Below are positions 1 to 7,965 of a stretch of 37,622 nt of DNA, one piece after another. The notes beneath the pieces were generated by a model, which saw only the letters and a list, made by a program, of their open reading frames with translations, was not told the DNA's origin and made no database searches. The stretch is from a virus: positions 1 to 37,622 of the IMG/VR virus record IMGVR_UViG_3300027971_000006. The stretch is one strand, 5' to 3'. How positions within the stretch are numbered: the stretch's first letter is position 1; each line of letters opens with the position of its first letter. Position numbers and translations under genes: made by a program.

Positions 1-80
1 AAAGAATTGCAGAATCGATACGAAACAAGCCCAAAATAAAGGCAATTATTCGAAAATGGATGGATGGGAAAATAGGATAA
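1..80 (+). CDS. 3' end of ejection-type virion protein (continuation of the gene at 35800)
   Basis: Reading from base 3, the last 25 codons and the TAA stop are identical to the end of the large gene at 35800-37575. It is a partial copy created by the contig-end overlap. On the closed circle this gene ends three bases before the ATG at 84 (TAA-TTT-ATG). It is not a separate gene. Confidence 0.9.
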   Translation, partial: RIAESIRNKPKIKAIIRKWMDGKIG

Positions 81-127
81 TTTATGGCAGTTAATGCTCT
101 AGGTTTAGATCCACAAGATCCGCTTAT
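1..127. repeat. Left copy of 127-bp terminal direct repeat
   Basis: This segment is identical base for base to 37496-37622. It joins the 3' end of one virion gene to the 5' end of the next without disturbing either reading frame, so the two window ends overlap. A length of exactly 127 matches the largest k-mer commonly used by de Bruijn assemblers, which makes an assembly overlap of a circular or circularly permuted genome more likely than a biological terminal repeat. Confidence 0.95.
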
Positions 128-1616
128 CCCAATGCCTTGGCAAATGGATAGTATTAGGAAATATCGTGCCGAAAAAGCATTGGAGGAACAAGATAAGGCT
201 AGGGAGCGTGAAACAAGAAAGCTTCAGCAAGATCTTTTGCGTTCAAACCTAGAAAAGATTGCTCGCGAAGAGGAGTATCTAAAGAGTCCAGAAGGCCAAG
301 CCGCGCTCCAAGCCGAGAGAGAGAAAGGGATGCTTGGAATAGCGAAGCTGAAAAGCGAAATTGAGAAATTCAATGCAGAGCAAGAGTATCTAAAGAGTCC
401 AGAAGGACAAGCCGCGCTCCGAGCCGAGAGAGAGAAGGGAATGCTTGGGGTTGAGAAGTTGAAAGGCGAAATTGCATCCGAAGAAGAGAAGCGCAGAAAA
501 GCATCTCCTGAGTACGCGCCAATCGAGGCTGCTCGTCTTAGCGGACTAAGGAGCGCGCTGGAGCAGGAATTGGCAGCGCAGGGCGAGCTTGCTTCATATG
601 CTGGCGAGCGAGTTAAGAATTTACAATCCGCATCAGCTACGCTTCCAGAGGGAGCTGCTGGTCCTGTCATGCAAAAGGATATGGCAACTCAAATGATGCG
701 CCCTGCGCTAGAGCTTGAGTACGACATGCGCAAGAGGATGATCGGAACAGAAGCAGCGCAGGCTGCGACAAGCAAGCAACTAGGCGAACTTACTGGAACG
801 CTTCCAGTACCAGAAGGTCTTGGTGGCGGAACAGTTCCAGCCACAGCAAATATTGGATCGATTTACCAGCAGAGATTGGAACAGCTCGTTCCGATGAAGG
901 CAAAAGCCATATCGTATATTAATTCATTTCCAGAAGGTTCACCAGAACGCATGGCTGCGGAGCAGACTATTGGGAAAATGTCTGGATACGAAGATGCTCA
1001 GACCAAGAAGATCGCTCAGAACGCACTCAAGATCCCTGGTCTTGAAGGAATGGCAAGCAGCGAGAAATCTGCCAATGAAGTTCGCGGACTTGTGCCAAAC
1101 TTTGTATCATCTGTTGGCGGAATTGATGAGCTTATTAAACTTGGAAATGAAGTTCAAACAAAAGGTAATTTTGATAGACCAAGACTCATGGCTAGAGCGG
1201 ATGCTATTAGAACAGCCCTTGCTGGGCAAATGCGTATTGCAATCGGTGGACCTGGAACAATGACACAAGAGGATAGGGATGTTCTAATGACGGCAATTGC
1301 AAATCCTACAGCCGTGGTTAACATTTTTACACAAGACAGACTTGGCGAATTAAAGAAAGTCTTAGCAAGGAAATTTGTTGCTGATGCTCGCGCCAATGGA
1401 TTTGGAGTCAAATCCGTTCAATCCGTTCTTGATGCTAATTCAGACCCAGAGGATATCAATTCATTTGGAATCCGAAAGAATATTGCACCAGAAATGGCGA
1501 AGGACATGGTCAATAAGCAACAAAACTTTGCAAGCGAAGCAGAGGCTAGGGCTGCTGGATTTGGTGATGGTGATTCTGTTATGATACAAGGCAAAAGCGG
1601 AACACTAACCCCTTAA
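84..1616 (+). CDS. Large coiled-coil internal/ejection virion protein
   Basis: This 510-residue protein is rich in Ala, Glu, Lys and Gln. Its N-terminal third (about residues 25-150) is strongly coiled-coil, with a tandem 37-residue repeat built on YLKSPEGQAAL, starting at residues 65 and 102. The middle and C-terminal parts look globular and helical, and no enzyme motif is visible. There is no signal peptide. It lies between the protein encoded at 35800 (across the contig join) and the 711-residue protein, in the place where T7-like phages keep internal core proteins that are ejected with the DNA. The role is inferred from position and composition. It is separated from the next gene by TTT only (TAA-TTT-ATG), the same junction as at its own start. 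Confidence 0.7.
   Translation: MAVNALGLDPQDPLIPMPWQMDSIRKYRAEKALEEQDKARERETRKLQQDLLRSNLEKIAREEEYLKSPEGQAALQAEREKGMLGIAKLKSEIEKFNAEQEYLKSPEGQAALRAEREKGMLGVEKLKGEIASEEEKRRKASPEYAPIEAARLSGLRSALEQELAAQGELASYAGERVKNLQSASATLPEGAAGPVMQKDMATQMMRPALELEYDMRKRMIGTEAAQAATSKQLGELTGTLPVPEGLGGGTVPATANIGSIYQQRLEQLVPMKAKAISYINSFPEGSPERMAAEQTIGKMSGYEDAQTKKIAQNALKIPGLEGMASSEKSANEVRGLVPNFVSSVGGIDELIKLGNEVQTKGNFDRPRLMARADAIRTALAGQMRIAIGGPGTMTQEDRDVLMTAIANPTAVVNIFTQDRLGELKKVLARKFVADARANGFGVKSVQSVLDANSDPEDINSFGIRKNIAPEMAKDMVNKQQNFASEAEARAAGFGDGDSVMIQGKSGTLTP
273..474 (+). repeat. In-gene tandem repeat, 111-bp period
   Basis: Two near-identical blocks (273-363 and 384-474) lie 111 bp apart, an exact multiple of three. 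They encode two copies of a helical segment (YLKSPEGQAAL followed by AEREKGMLG). Only scattered substitutions separate them, which points to a fairly recent duplication that lengthened the coiled coil. Confidence 0.85.
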
Positions 1617-1619
1617 TTT

Positions 1620-3755
1620 ATGGGATTCATTCCAGATGATCAAGCAGCAGAATTGACTGCGCAAAAAACACAGGGTGCAGATGTTGCCACTCCACAAAGA
1701 AGCATTCCAGAGATGGTGGGTAGACAGGCTGGCCTAATCGCAAGAGAAGCGATTACTCCTAGTACTGTTGGTTTGGTGGGTGGAGCAATAGCAGGCGCGC
1801 CATTTGAGGTTGCTGCTCCTGCTGCTCGCGTTGGTGCTTCTAGCGCATTCTTGGCCGATATCGGCGCAAAGGTTTACAATTCGCTCGTTGCACAAGGTGA
1901 CGAGAAGAGGAAAGTACCAGAACTCAGCGCAGTCCTGGAGGATATCAAGAATCAGATTGGCTTGCCCAAACCAGAAACTCCGCTTGAGCGCATTGAGTCC
2001 AGGGTTGTGGGTGGAGTTGCTGAAATGATTCCGCTAGTTATGGGTGGTCAGGTTATGGCTGGGATGAAGGGCGCGCCTAAGGCGATTAAGAAAATTGGAG
2101 AGATACTTGGTGCTTCGCCAAAGACGCAGGTTGCTGGCGGTGGACTTGGATCTGGAGCTGCTGCTGCTGCTGGAGAAGCTGGCGCAAGTCCGCTGGAGCA
2201 GGGGCTTGTTGGGTTGGCTGGATCAATAGCTCCTTCGCCAATTTCAAGAATGACTCAAGTGGCATCTACTGCCAGCAAGCTTGGAGTTTCCCCAATCCCA
2301 GCAATGATTGCTGGAATGGCTGGGGCAACTGAGACATCTAAAAATTTCATATTAAGAATGCTTCGCGGTGGGAAGACGCAGGAACAGATTGCCAAGAATA
2401 TTGAGCTATATGGTCAGGCTGGAACTACACCTACTCTGGCGCAAGCTGTCGAGAATCCATTGACCCAAGCAATCGAAACAAGCACAGGAAGATTCCCAAG
2501 TGGAATGACTGCAATGCGCGAAAAGGGCATGACACAACAAGCCGAAGTTGGCAAAAGAGTTGAAGAACTAAGAACTCAGCTATCGCCAATCACGGAACCA
2601 GTTGAGGCAGGCAAGGCAATCCAGAAAGGATTCTCTGAGGTGTTTGTGCCAAGGGCGAGGCAGACCCAAAAGGCTCTTTATAATCGTTTTGACCAATACA
2701 TGCCAGAGCGCACTCCGATTAATTCGGACGAGACTATGGGTAAATTGTATGAGTTCACCAACAGGCTTGGCAATGCTTCACCAGAACTGCAAGCTTCAAT
2801 TTCCAATACGCAACTAACATCGCTTTTGGGTGGGCTTGAGGAGACAAAGAGATTAAGTCCATCTGGAGAAATTCCGTTTAACGTATTGCGCGATTTACGC
2901 TCTTGGGTTGGCGAGAAGATAGCTACAGTTGATCTGGCTCCAGACGTACCCAAGGCGCAATGGAAGAGCCTGTACGGAGCATTGTCTAAGGATCTTGAGA
3001 ACGCAGCAGCGCAACAAGGGCCAGAGGCTCAAGCTGCCTTCAAGAAGGCGAATGTTTATACCAAGAAATTCCACGATACAATGGATTCAATCCAATCTGT
3101 GATCCTAAATAAGAATCCAGAGGATGCGTACCAAGCAGTAATCAGCGGATCTCGCAATGGACCAACCAAGCTTCGCGAAGTATTCAACGCAGTACCCAAA
3201 GATGCTCAGAAGGCCGTGTCTGCTGCCTACATCTCAAGGATGGGCAAGGCAGTTGCTGGCCTACAAGACGAAACTGGCGATGTATTCAGTACTGCCAAAT
3301 TCCTACAGAACTACGGCAAGCTTGATAATGCATCAAAGGACATCCTATTTGGCAGGTTCGGAAGTAAATTTAAGAATGACATGGAAACAATCGCCAGGGT
3401 TTCCAATAAGATTAGGGAAAGCACCAGCATTGTGGCGAATCCGTCAGGAACTGCTGGTGCTGTCGTTGTTCCTGCCACGATCACAAGCGGAGTTGGATCA
3501 GTCGCTGCTGGCAAGTTTGGATTTGCATCTGGTATCCTTGGCACACTTGTCGGTGCGAACCAGGCTGCTCGACTATTCACCAATCCAGAGTTTGTAAGCT
3601 GGCTTGCCACAAACGCAAATAAGCCTGTCTCCAACACATCCGCAGCAATCGCCACGCTCAACAAGATTTACGAAGCCAACCAAGATCCAGACATCAAGGA
3701 AATTCACGATGCCCTCCGCAATCAAGCGGTTGAGCAAGAAATCAATAAGAAATAG
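1620..3755 (+). CDS. Large internal/ejection virion protein with hydrophobic segments
   Basis: This 711-residue protein contains several Gly/Ala-rich hydrophobic stretches: about residues 45-80, 130-150, 170-210 and 600-640 (for example GTAGAVVVPATITSGVGS). They alternate with charged helical regions. Such a pattern is typical of phage proteins stored in the capsid and inserted into the cell envelope during DNA ejection (the roles of T7 gp15/gp16 and P22 gp16/gp20). I see no transglycosylase motif; lytic activity is instead supplied by the next gene. The start follows the upstream stop by three bases, as in the preceding junction. The function is inferred from size, composition and position. 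Confidence 0.65.
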   Translation: MGFIPDDQAAELTAQKTQGADVATPQRSIPEMVGRQAGLIAREAITPSTVGLVGGAIAGAPFEVAAPAARVGASSAFLADIGAKVYNSLVAQGDEKRKVPELSAVLEDIKNQIGLPKPETPLERIESRVVGGVAEMIPLVMGGQVMAGMKGAPKAIKKIGEILGASPKTQVAGGGLGSGAAAAAGEAGASPLEQGLVGLAGSIAPSPISRMTQVASTASKLGVSPIPAMIAGMAGATETSKNFILRMLRGGKTQEQIAKNIELYGQAGTTPTLAQAVENPLTQAIETSTGRFPSGMTAMREKGMTQQAEVGKRVEELRTQLSPITEPVEAGKAIQKGFSEVFVPRARQTQKALYNRFDQYMPERTPINSDETMGKLYEFTNRLGNASPELQASISNTQLTSLLGGLEETKRLSPSGEIPFNVLRDLRSWVGEKIATVDLAPDVPKAQWKSLYGALSKDLENAAAQQGPEAQAAFKKANVYTKKFHDTMDSIQSVILNKNPEDAYQAVISGSRNGPTKLREVFNAVPKDAQKAVSAAYISRMGKAVAGLQDETGDVFSTAKFLQNYGKLDNASKDILFGRFGSKFKNDMETIARVSNKIRESTSIVANPSGTAGAVVVPATITSGVGSVAAGKFGFASGILGTLVGANQAARLFTNPEFVSWLATNANKPVSNTSAAIATLNKIYEANQDPDIKEIHDALRNQAVEQEINKK

Positions 3756-3763
3756 GGTGTGCT

Positions 3764-4327
3764 ATGAGCGGAACAGAAGTAGATCCGCTCCTATTGGCTG
3801 CAATTGAGACAGTCAAGCTTGAGGGTAGGTTCGATCACAACGGCAATTTGGCGATCTACAAGTTGCCTGACGGAGATGGTGGGGGAAGCTACGAGATAGC
3901 TGGGATAAATGACAAATACCATCCAGAAGAATTCAAAAAACTCTCAGAGTTGCCAGCGGAGGAAAGGGCGAAAGAGGCAGCGCGCTATATCAAAGAATAC
4001 ACCAGCCCACTCGTATCCAAATTGCCTAAAGTCATGCAAGCATTCACGCAAGATCTCGCGTTCAATAGAGGGATGGGCGGTGCAACAAGGTTTATCCAGA
4101 AAGGGCTAAACGCTCTCAAGATTAAAGTTGATGTGGATGGCAAGATTGGTCCGAAAACCCTGGAAGCAATCAACAAAGTTCACCCACGCGCGTTAATGCA
4201 GGCTATGAGTCAGGCGCAATTGGACTACGAGTACGAATTGGCCTACAACGACTCAAGCCGAAAGAAGTTTATCGCTGGTCTTGAGAACAGGATAAGGAAT
4301 AGACTTTTCCAATTTGCAAATTCTTAA
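3764..4327 (+). CDS. Endolysin, GH108-type muramidase with PG_binding_3 domain
   Basis: This 187-residue protein cleaves peptidoglycan. The N-terminal part has the GH108 (ZliS-like) arrangement: LEGRF with the putative catalytic Glu20, then GDGGGSYEIAGIN around residues 36-49. The second half matches the peptidoglycan-binding fold of this family: FNRGMGGATRFIQKGLNAL followed by DGKIGPKTLEAI. Family members are about 160-200 residues, so the gene is full length. There is no signal peptide, so release would depend on a holin or another membrane protein. It follows the ejection-protein genes, so it might act as a virion-associated or a lysis enzyme. Its TAA stop overlaps the stop of the opposing gene inside the palindrome TTAA. 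Confidence 0.85.
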   Translation: MSGTEVDPLLLAAIETVKLEGRFDHNGNLAIYKLPDGDGGGSYEIAGINDKYHPEEFKKLSELPAEERAKEAARYIKEYTSPLVSKLPKVMQAFTQDLAFNRGMGGATRFIQKGLNALKIKVDVDGKIGPKTLEAINKVHPRALMQAMSQAQLDYEYELAYNDSSRKKFIAGLENRIRNRLFQFANS

Positions 4328-4698
4328 GGATTCCAATTTGATTGACGAACAATTGTAGATCCAGCCGTGAATGAATTAACATTTCCAATATATGCCGATC
4401 CAACTTTTTCAATTATTCCTTCATTCGACACAAATGTACTGCCAGCACGAACAACAACGCTATTGTCCTCGCGAATATATGTTGATCCAACATGCTGGCA
4501 CACTCTCCCATCCTGATAAATGAATCTACTTCCAGACTTAAATATCAATCCCTCCCTAGTCATAATCACGCTTCCAGCCGTATGAACTGTGCCAGAACCC
4601 TTATAAACTCCGCCAACAAAATCATTAATTTCGACTTCATCATCAGCAAATGCAATTGAGGCCAAAACAGTCATTAATAAAATTTGGATTGTTTTCAT
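4324..4698 (-). CDS. Small secreted repeat protein, unknown function
   Basis: This 124-residue protein is encoded against the direction of its neighbours. It starts with a clear signal peptide (MKT, a hydrophobic core, and a likely cut after SIAFA). The mature part consists of about five or six imperfect 15-residue repeats, each beginning [AV/S]GS followed by an aromatic or aliphatic residue, for example SGSRFIY, VGSTYIR, AGSTFVS, VGSAYIG. The spacing suggests a small beta-solenoid. There is one Cys in the mature part. It sits between lysozyme and the early region and converges on the lysozyme gene, a typical place for an extra 'moron'-type gene. It could act in the periplasm or at the cell surface, for instance in exclusion, but no function is recognised. 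Confidence 0.7.
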   Translation of the reverse strand: MKTIQILLMTVLASIAFADDEVEINDFVGGVYKGSGTVHTAGSVIMTREGLIFKSGSRFIYQDGRVCQHVGSTYIREDNSVVVRAGSTFVSNEGIIEKVGSAYIGNVNSFTAGSTIVRQSNWNP

Positions 4699-4717
4699 AA
4701 CAATAAGTCTCTATTAA
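4689..4717 (+). promoter_or_regulatory. Candidate sigma70-like promoter for the early region
   Basis: TTGTTT, a 17-base spacer and TATTAA lie in the divergent gap between the leftward secreted-protein gene and the first early gene. The predicted start of transcription is near 4724, 13 bases before the ATG at 4737. The boxes are imperfect and no strong ribosome-binding site follows, so this is only a candidate. Confidence 0.35.
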
Positions 4718-4736
4718 TTCTTACAGTACGTCAACA

Positions 4737-5120
4737 ATGAAATTAAGTTCACGGCAAATAGGTGCGGTAGGGGTGGCTCGCGTTACTAGTGCGTTGTTGC
4801 GATGCGGATATAATGTGCTTACGCCTTACGAGGATTTTGCTGGGTACGACGTAGTGGCAGAGAAGAATAACAAGTTTTACCGCATCCAAGTTAAGACCGC
4901 CCAAGCCATAGAGCTTGGTCGTACCAAGTACCGCTTCACTACCAGTAGTGGTAATGGGTTTAACATACCAAAGCGCGCTATTAGTGGTGTGGATTACGTT
5001 GCATGCTGGGGCATGAACGATGACCTGTTTTGGCTGTTGCCCATCGCCAAGTGCAGGTCTGTCACAACCAAGCTTTGTCCGTCGACAGGAGGTGGTTGGC
5101 GTGTATTTAAAAACCTATGA
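4737..5120 (+). CDS. PD-(D/E)XK nuclease-like protein (PF11645 type)
   Basis: This 127-residue protein has the compact nuclease core: an N-terminal helix (GAVGVARVTSALLRCGYNV), then GYDVV with Asp38, then RIQVKT with Gln51 and Lys53. Gln instead of Glu in the third motif is common in this small subfamily, whose members resemble Holliday-junction-resolvase-like endonucleases. The C-terminal part (VDYVACWGMNDDLFWLLP) is also usual for the family. It is the first gene of the rightward early region. It overlaps the next gene by ATGA. A role in recombination or in degrading host DNA is inferred. Confidence 0.75.
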   Translation: MKLSSRQIGAVGVARVTSALLRCGYNVLTPYEDFAGYDVVAEKNNKFYRIQVKTAQAIELGRTKYRFTTSSGNGFNIPKRAISGVDYVACWGMNDDLFWLLPIAKCRSVTTKLCPSTGGGWRVFKNL

Positions 5121-5296
5121 CCGAGAAGGAGGCATGGGAGTATTTCGAGGATGGCTTGAAGGACGCGCAGTCTTTTGACGAGGCGGTGGAGTGGGTAAAG
5201 AAGAATCAAAAGATGGTCAAGAAGTTGACCATGCAAGCAATGATTCGCAAGTTTGACGAGGATATTAGTCACGCTAATAAAACTTGGCTTAATTAA
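5117..5296 (+). CDS. Small acidic/basic helical protein, unknown
   Basis: A 59-residue protein begins MTEKEAWEYF and ends HANKTWLN. It is rich in Glu, Asp and Lys and is probably entirely helical, with no Cys and no membrane segment. The ATG overlaps the stop of the nuclease gene (ATGA), which is the usual junction in this region and the main support for its being real. A short inverted repeat (GTTGGT/ACCAAC) lies just before the following gene. The function is unknown; a small DNA- or host-protein-binding factor is possible. Confidence 0.6.
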   Translation: MTEKEAWEYFEDGLKDAQSFDEAVEWVKKNQKMVKKLTMQAMIRKFDEDISHANKTWLN

Positions 5297-5341
5297 AAAT
5301 AGATCTCGACGCGCGGTGGGTTGGTCTGCTAAAACCAACAA

Positions 5342-5788
5342 ATGGGCAAAATTAATAGCAGGGCAAAAGGCGCAGCAGGGGAACGTGAATTAGCTAATTA
5401 TCTTCGCGAGCAAGGTTGGCAGAAGGCTCGCCGTAGTCAGCAATATGCTGGCAATCCTCTTGGTGGCAGCGGTGACGTAGTCTGCGAGAACTTTCCTTTC
5501 CATATCGAAGGCAAACGTTGTCAAGCTTTAAAGCCTGAGGAGTGGATGGAGCAGTCGAAGCGTGACTGCCCAGCAGGTAAGATCCCAGCGGTGTTCTTCC
5601 GCCGTAATGGCCGCAAGGAATGGCTTGTTATTCTAACCGCTGACAGCGCGTGCGAATTAGCTAGACAACTCGCGCCTGCCAATGTCACTATTGAATATGC
5701 ACCAAATCAACCAACACACACAACAGTCGCGAAAGGATTCTATGTACAAGAACAATCTGATCTCTCAACTATTAACCCCAACAAATAA
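5342..5788 (+). CDS. PD-(D/E)XK endonuclease, Holliday-junction-resolvase-like
   Basis: This 148-residue protein has the pattern of archaeal Hjc-like and phage resolvases: KGAAGERELANYLREQGW with Glu14, GSGDVVC with Asp45, and HIEGKRC with Glu56 and Lys58. All four catalytic positions are present. The N-terminus NSRAKG is basic, as in DNA-binding relatives. It would resolve branched DNA before packaging, the job done by endonuclease I in T7. The start is the only ATG before the motif block. Its 3' end is overlapped by a small gene in another frame. Confidence 0.75.
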   Translation: MGKINSRAKGAAGERELANYLREQGWQKARRSQQYAGNPLGGSGDVVCENFPFHIEGKRCQALKPEEWMEQSKRDCPAGKIPAVFFRRNGRKEWLVILTADSACELARQLAPANVTIEYAPNQPTHTTVAKGFYVQEQSDLSTINPNK

Positions 5789-5867
5789 GAATCTGTTTTC
5801 AGTCCTAGTCCAACTTACACCTGACACAAAAACCAAAACCAAAAAAAGAAAGGTACGAAATAAATGA
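5742..5867 (+). CDS. Small basic protein overlapping the resolvase gene
   Basis: A 41-residue protein starts MYKNNLISQLL and ends with a strongly basic tail (KTKKRKVRNK). A good ribosome-binding site (AAAGGA, five bases before ATG) lies inside the resolvase gene, and the stop overlaps the next ATG as ATGA. Both facts support translation. The first 46 bases lie within the resolvase coding sequence in a different frame. The function is unknown. The alternative is that it is a chance reading frame and the gap 5789-5863 is a leader. Confidence 0.5.
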   Translation: MYKNNLISQLLTPTNKNLFSVLVQLTPDTKTKTKKRKVRNK

Positions 5868-6508
5868 GCCTAACACTAAGTGAATCGGCAAAAGCAACGG
5901 AACGTCAACTGCCTGAAGCAGGATCGACGATGGGAGTCTTGGTCCAATTGATTGACATGGGACTCCAAGAAACCAATTGGGACGGCGAGAAGAAGATGTC
6001 TCCCAAAGTGAGACTAACCTTCGAATTGCCTGACCAGGTGATTGAGGGAGAGGTGGTGGAGAACGGCAAGACCACAAAGGTTACCAAGCCTATGATGGTC
6101 AGTCTTGAGTTGACTCGCTCGCTGGGTGAGCGTGCCACGCTCCGCAAGCACCTTGAGTCTTGGCGCGGTGCAGCTTTCACATCGAAAGAGCTGGCATCGT
6201 TCAGTCTCAAGAATCTGCTTGGCAAAGCAGCCCTGCTTACCCTGATGCACAAAACATCGCAGGCAGGCAGGCAGTATTGCGCCATCAATGCGATCAGCAA
6301 GTTGCCCAAGGGCATGACTGCCCCCAAGGAGTCGGTTAATTCGCATGTGTTCTACGAGATTGAGAATGGCCAGAACGAAGTCTTCGCTGCTCTTCCAGAG
6401 TGGCTACAGGACAAGGTTCGCGCCAGTAAGGAGTTCCAGATGGCAGCAGGGAAACCTACTGCCAGCAAAACTGAACTTGACGCAGACGGCAACCAGGTTC
6501 CGTTCTAA
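5864..6508 (+). CDS. Putative single-stranded DNA-binding protein
   Basis: This 214-residue protein has a beta-rich N-terminal half resembling the OB-like phage ssDNA-binding proteins of the DUF669 kind (GVLVQLIDMGLQETNWDG, then VRLTFEL). Its C-terminus is acidic and ends in Asp-Ala-Asp-Gly-Asn-Gln-Val-Pro-Phe. An acidic tail ending in Pro-Phe is the hallmark by which SSB proteins recruit partner enzymes. The exonuclease gene follows directly, five bases after its stop, and the pairing ssDNA-binding protein plus exonuclease is a standard phage recombination or replication unit. The family assignment is by analogy and only moderately sure. Confidence 0.6.
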   Translation: MSLTLSESAKATERQLPEAGSTMGVLVQLIDMGLQETNWDGEKKMSPKVRLTFELPDQVIEGEVVENGKTTKVTKPMMVSLELTRSLGERATLRKHLESWRGAAFTSKELASFSLKNLLGKAALLTLMHKTSQAGRQYCAINAISKLPKGMTAPKESVNSHVFYEIENGQNEVFAALPEWLQDKVRASKEFQMAAGKPTASKTELDADGNQVPF

Positions 6509-6513
6509 ATTGT

Positions 6514-7335
6514 ATGGCACTTACTATTACCAGTAAGGAGCCATCGACAGCTAGACTTGTTCAAACCGAGTCTAGCGGTCATTGGTATACCGAAGACGGA
6601 AAATCCGCACACGTTGTAATTGGGAAGAACGGCAACGAGCGGAATACAACTGTGGCCGATGCCAGGAAGATGGGTTTGTATCCTAGCGTCACTTCGATTT
6701 TGTCTATTTTGGATAAGCCCCAATTGACCAACTGGAAAATTGAACAAAGTATCATGGCATCGCTTACCTTGCCAAAGGAGGAAAATGAAACGCTCGAAGA
6801 TTACGCTAGAAGAGTGGTTAAGGACTCTAAAGAGTCAACATCGAAAGCAGCTGAGCATGGCACGCGAATGCACGAACAGGCCGAGAATATCCTCATGGGA
6901 CGCGCTGTGTGCAAAGATGAAGATCTCCAGCCCTACATCGCGACCTTCAAGAAGTGGGCGGACGAAAACGTAGAGAAGACCTACTGGTGCGAGAAGGCTC
7001 TTGTTGGCGCAGGGTACGCTGGTCGTTGTGACGCATATGTGAAGTTGAAAGGAATTGGTGACGCGATCATCGATCTTAAAAACCGCAAAGTAAATCACAA
7101 ATATGATCCGTTCTATGAAACCTCCGACTGTCCGCAGTTGTGGGCCTATAGGACCGCGAGCGAGAATCCCAAGGCAGCGTGCGTATCCATCGTGCTTGCT
7201 TCAAATGATTCAAGCAAGCTGATGACAAGGGTGTGGGAAGATGACGAGCTTTACCAATCCGGTATTGCATTCAATGCCCTCCTTAAGGTTTGGGCTTGGG
7301 TAAAAGGTTATACGCCTCCTGGGATGAAATTATGA
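6514..7335 (+). CDS. PD-(D/E)XK exonuclease, RecB/Cas4-like
   Basis: This 273-residue protein carries the ordered motifs of phage RecB/Cas4-like exonucleases: His120 in GTRMHEQ, GYAGRCDAYV with Asp173, IIDLKNRK with Asp187 and Lys189, and the QxxxY motif (Gln208, Tyr212). Such enzymes resect duplex ends for single-strand annealing or replication. It has no four-Cys cluster, so it is not an iron-sulphur Cas4. Full length for the family. It works with the ssDNA-binding-like protein just upstream. The stop overlaps a tiny frame by ATGA. Confidence 0.85.
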   Translation: MALTITSKEPSTARLVQTESSGHWYTEDGKSAHVVIGKNGNERNTTVADARKMGLYPSVTSILSILDKPQLTNWKIEQSIMASLTLPKEENETLEDYARRVVKDSKESTSKAAEHGTRMHEQAENILMGRAVCKDEDLQPYIATFKKWADENVEKTYWCEKALVGAGYAGRCDAYVKLKGIGDAIIDLKNRKVNHKYDPFYETSDCPQLWAYRTASENPKAACVSIVLASNDSSKLMTRVWEDDELYQSGIAFNALLKVWAWVKGYTPPGMKL

Positions 7336-7403
7336 TCGACCCAGCAGATGTCTTATGGCTAGAGTCGTTATTGGACCAATTCTATAGGAGGCTTGCAAAA
7401 TGA
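7332..7403 (+). CDS. 23-codon coupling mini-ORF
   Basis: A 23-codon frame (starting MIDPADVLW) begins in an ATGA overlap with the exonuclease stop and ends in an ATGA overlap with the next gene. It contains that gene's ribosome-binding site (TAGGAGG) near its end. It may encode a real microprotein or simply carry ribosomes across the 64-base gap for translational coupling. No signal or membrane segment is visible. Confidence 0.4.
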   Translation: MIDPADVLWLESLLDQFYRRLAK

Positions 7404-7696
7404 CTGCACCAACAATCCAAGAGATGGGAAACGCTGCGCAGGAAATCGTGTGGCGCGTTATGGGTAAAGGATCGGACAAGTCTGGTTATGGTGATTGGCT
7501 GGAGAAGGATCGGCCTACCCACGATTACCATATCGCTAGGGCTGTTCGTCACCTAGCCACGGCACAGATGCAGCTCCACAAGTCAATGCCTTGCCCTGAT
7601 AACAACGGAGAAACAAGCGTTGACCACTTGGAGCGCGCTCTGGTAAGATGCTTGTTCACGTTGGCACAAATAAAGAAAGAGGTAACAAGATTATGA
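7400..7696 (+). CDS. Conserved-type small phage protein, unknown function
   Basis: This 98-residue protein starts MTAPTIQEMG after a strong TAGGAGG site. Its centre (HDYHIARAVRHLATAQMQL and VDHLERALVRCLFTLAQIKK) forms two amphipathic helices with conserved-looking His, Arg and Leu. Proteins of this look are frequent in phage early regions and are sometimes compared with nucleotide-pool enzymes of the dATP/dGTP pyrophosphohydrolase type, but I see no complete catalytic motif. The stop overlaps the next ATG. Confidence 0.6.
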   Translation: MTAPTIQEMGNAAQEIVWRVMGKGSDKSGYGDWLEKDRPTHDYHIARAVRHLATAQMQLHKSMPCPDNNGETSVDHLERALVRCLFTLAQIKKEVTRL

Positions 7697-7965
7697 TCAT
7701 GGAAGATGTAAGTGTTGATTTTGAGTTTAATGGAGAAAAGTATACTGCGTATGGCAACGCAGAGATTGATACTATCAAAGAGGATATTGGTCCAGTTGGC
7801 TATAGAGAACATTACTTTGCCGAGGTGGTCAACAATGTGATTATGTCAAAGATTGAAATCTCAACTGCTACTGAGGACATCAAGAATCCAAGCAAGGAAT
7901 TATTGGAAAAAGCTGATGATCTTTTGTCCATTCAGGCAACAGAAGATTTTGACGCTGGCAAATGA
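7693..7965 (+). CDS. Small acidic protein, unknown
   Basis: A 90-residue acidic protein (start MIMEDVSVDF). I chose the ATG at 7693 because it overlaps the previous stop as ATGA, like most junctions here; an upstream in-frame ATG at 7648 lies inside the previous gene. Predicted to be a beta-rich N-terminal half (VDFEFNGEKYTAYGNAEI) and a helical acidic C-terminal half. The N-terminal half resembles small phage proteins of unknown role. It overlaps the secreted 3D protein gene by four bases. Confidence 0.6.
   Translation: MIMEDVSVDFEFNGEKYTAYGNAEIDTIKEDIGPVGYREHYFAEVVNNVIMSKIEISTATEDIKNPSKELLEKADDLLSIQATEDFDAGK

Noticed and set aside
1-127. Attachment site or true terminal redundancy
   Set aside because: There is no integrase, the repeat occurs only at the contig ends, and its length is exactly a common assembly k-mer.
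224-670. 148-codon leftward frame at the left end
   Set aside because: Antisense of the 111-bp repeat in the coiled-coil virion gene; Ser/Phe-rich composition typical of a shadow frame.
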